From positions 1-7,929 of the forward strand of contig JBEKNT010000330.1 of assembly GCA_049522565.1 (NCBI GenBank): a DNA stretch of 7,929 nt, read 5' to 3'. Positions 6,637 to 7,929 of this stretch are shown here, in pieces. The translations under genes were made by a program, and so were the position numbers. Source of the stretch: JASHVB01 sp049522565 (GTDB lineage Bacteria > Pseudomonadota > Alphaproteobacteria > Acetobacterales > Acetobacteraceae). The notes under the pieces were generated by a model that saw only the letters and a program-made list of their open reading frames with translations, did not search any database and was not told the DNA's origin. The stretch's first letter is position 1. Every line of letters begins with the position of its first letter.

Positions 6637-7858
6637 CGGCGCTGCCGCTAATGCGTTGCTCCGCCGGCGGATACCGGCGGAGCAATCGCAGCATCAGTAG
6701 CATGGCCGGCAGCGCGGCGAACGCGCAGAGCGTGTAGAACCGCGTCCAGCCCAGCGCGCCGGCCAGCACGCCGGAGAACCCACCCAGCGTGTGCACCGTC
6801 AGAGCGGCGAGCGATGACAGCAGCGCATAGTGCGTCGCGGTGAACGCCATGGAGCAAAGCCCCGACAGGTAGGTGATGAAGGCGGCGTCGGCCATGCCCT
6901 GAGCGAAGGCCTCGGTGGCGACGGTGCCATACAGCACGCGGTGGTCGCCGGCGGACCAGGACAGCAGCACGTACATCGCCATCGCGACGGTCTGCACCCA
7001 GCCGGTCCACAGCAGCGCGCGGCCGACGCCGATGCGGGCCACCAGCCAGCCGCCCAGCGTGATCCCCGCCAGCGTCGCCACCAGCGAGAACGGACCCGTC
7101 GCGGCTATCGCATCGCGGCTGAAGCCGAGCGCTCGGTAGAACGGCGCGGTCATGATGCCGGCCATTGCCTCGCCAAGCTTGAACAGCGCGACGAAGGCAA
7201 GGATTTCCCCCGCGCCGGGCCGGGCGAAAAACTCCACCAGTGGCTCCAGCACCGCGTGCCGCAGGCGTGCGGCGAACCCTGCGACCGCTCGCCTCGCCTC
7301 GCCGAACGGCTCGGGCGCCAGCAGCGTCACGGGCACGCCAAGTGCAATCAGCGCCGCCACGCAGAGCAGGGAGGCGTGCCAGCCGATGGTGCCGGCCGCG
7401 CCGATCACGCCGGTGGTGGCGATCAGCAGCGCGACGCGATAGCCCCAGACATAGGCCGCCATTGCCGCGCCTTGCAGGCGGGCGGGGAATAGCTCGATGC
7501 GCCAGGCATCGACGACGATGTCCTGGCTGGCGGACAGGAACGCGACCAGCGCCCCCGCCGCGAGCGACGCCAGCGGCACGGCGGCCGGGTTGGACAGCGC
7601 CAGCAGCGCCGCCGCCAGCACCAGCGCGGGTTGGATCGCCAGCAGCCAGCCGCGCCGCCGGCCGAAGCGGCGCAGGGGGCCGGGCGGCGGCGCCTGGTCC
7701 AGCAGCGGCGCCCAGAGGAACTTCAGCGAATAGGCCAGCCCGATATTCGCGGTCAGGCCGATGACCGCGAGCGATACGCCGCCTTCCGACAGCCAGAGTC
7801 GCAACGTGAAGCCGGACAGCGGCAGCGGCAGTCCGGCAACGAAGCCGTACGCCGCCAT
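6620..7858 (-). CDS. ampG: AmpG-family MFS permease (muropeptide transporter-like)
   Basis: A 412-aa major-facilitator permease of the AmpG/PAT family. AmpG imports GlcNAc-anhydroMurNAc peptides from the periplasm for cell-wall recycling and so feeds ampC beta-lactamase induction. It aligns well with E. coli AmpG at GFVAGLPLPLSGFTL (5-19), SLKFLWAPLLD (44-54), FGRRRGWLL (65-73), SASQDIVVDAWR (108-119), LLAPEPFG, LYGTVATEAFAQGMADAAF and FTATHYALLSSL. About 12 membrane segments are expected. The C-terminus stops after LLRRYPPAEQ and lacks the last two helices of the 491-aa E. coli protein, so it may be a shorter paralogue of the true AmpG. The ATG at 7858 lies inside the first membrane helix, and the frame stays open to the window edge. 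A GGGAG lies 9 nt upstream on this strand. The real start may therefore be further upstream or outside the window. Confidence 0.85.
   Translation of the reverse strand: MAAYGFVAGLPLPLSGFTLRLWLSEGGVSLAVIGLTANIGLAYSLKFLWAPLLDQAPPPGPLRRFGRRRGWLLAIQPALVLAAALLALSNPAAVPLASLAAGALVAFLSASQDIVVDAWRIELFPARLQGAAMAAYVWGYRVALLIATTGVIGAAGTIGWHASLLCVAALIALGVPVTLLAPEPFGEARRAVAGFAARLRHAVLEPLVEFFARPGAGEILAFVALFKLGEAMAGIMTAPFYRALGFSRDAIAATGPFSLVATLAGITLGGWLVARIGVGRALLWTGWVQTVAMAMYVLLSWSAGDHRVLYGTVATEAFAQGMADAAFITYLSGLCSMAFTATHYALLSSLAALTVHTLGGFSGVLAGALGWTRFYTLCAFAALPAMLLMLRLLRRYPPAEQRISGSAVSSSP
6652..6690. terminator. Strong hairpin between convergent ybdD and ampG
   Basis: TTGCTCCGCCGG (6656-6667) and CCGGCGGAGCAA (6674-6685) form a perfect 12-bp stem over the 6-nt loop CGGATA. 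TGCG/CGCA (6652-6655 and 6687-6690) extends it across a single bulged T. It lies 15 bp after the ybdD stop and inside the last codons of ampG (encoding LLRRYPPAEQRI). No T tract follows on either strand. A bidirectional 3'-end structure fits the position, but termination itself is inferred. Confidence 0.45.
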
Positions 7859-7878
7859 CAGCCAGAGCTCCCGTACAC

Positions 7879-7898
7879 CTCTCCCGTCTGCGGGAGAG
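7879..7898. repeat. REP-like hairpin upstream of ampG
   Basis: CTCTCCCG (7879-7886) and CGGGAGAG (7891-7898) are exact reverse complements around the loop TCTG. The motif CCTCTCCCG...CGGGAGAGG is a very common proteobacterial intergenic palindrome, and the following CGAGGGTGCGGGG resembles its usual flank. It lies 20 bp upstream of the ampG ATG. This argues that the DNA beyond 7878 is intergenic rather than coding. Confidence 0.6.
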
Positions 7899-7929
7899 CT
7901 CGAGACGCGTGCGCGACGAGGGTGCGGGG

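Overview
The window is GC-rich (roughly two thirds G+C by eye) and reads as the chromosome of a high-GC proteobacterium. The supporting signs are an E. coli-type fused Ada protein, a cstA-ybdD pair, an AmpG-type permease, an FNR/Anr-type operator, an IS110-family remnant and several palindromic intergenic repeats of the kind common in proteobacteria. A Xanthomonadales- or Burkholderiales-like source fits, but an alphaproteobacterium cannot be excluded from sequence alone.

Layout. Positions 1-126 are less GC-rich and carry no recognisable gene. They abut the 5' half of a tRNA-Arg(CCT) gene on the minus strand (127-168), whose homology stops inside the anticodon stem. Then come ada (467-1531, +), an aldo/keto reductase (1777-2799, +), a minus-strand N-terminal scrap of an IS110-family transposase (about 2803-2918), and a short-chain dehydrogenase (3097-3921, +). 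A 443-bp intergenic region follows. It contains a long REP-like hairpin, a set of competing inverted repeats, a perfect TTGAT-N4-ATCAA operator with a suitably placed -10 element, and a leader with a CsrA-like site. Next are cstA (4365-6428, +) and ybdD (6421-6636, +), which overlap by 8 nt. An AmpG-family permease (6620-7858, -) converges on ybdD with a 17-bp overlap, and a 12-bp perfect hairpin lies in its 3' end. A second REP-like hairpin lies just upstream of the permease start.

How the genes work together. Only cstA-ybdD is a clear functional unit: an inner-membrane carbon-starvation transporter (pyruvate or peptides in characterised relatives) with its small partner protein. The promoter geometry predicts activation of this pair by an FNR/Anr-type oxygen sensor. 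Ada (alkylation repair and its own regulation), the two oxidoreductases and the muropeptide-type permease look like independent single-gene units separated by repeat-rich spacers.

I found no evidence of a complete undescribed system. The points most worth a second look are the broken tRNA next to atypical DNA, the FNR-type control of cstA, the alternative-pairing region at 4073-4142, the hairpin at the ybdD/ampG junction, and the IS110 scrap, which may keep part of the non-coding end that encodes bridge RNA in some IS110 elements.
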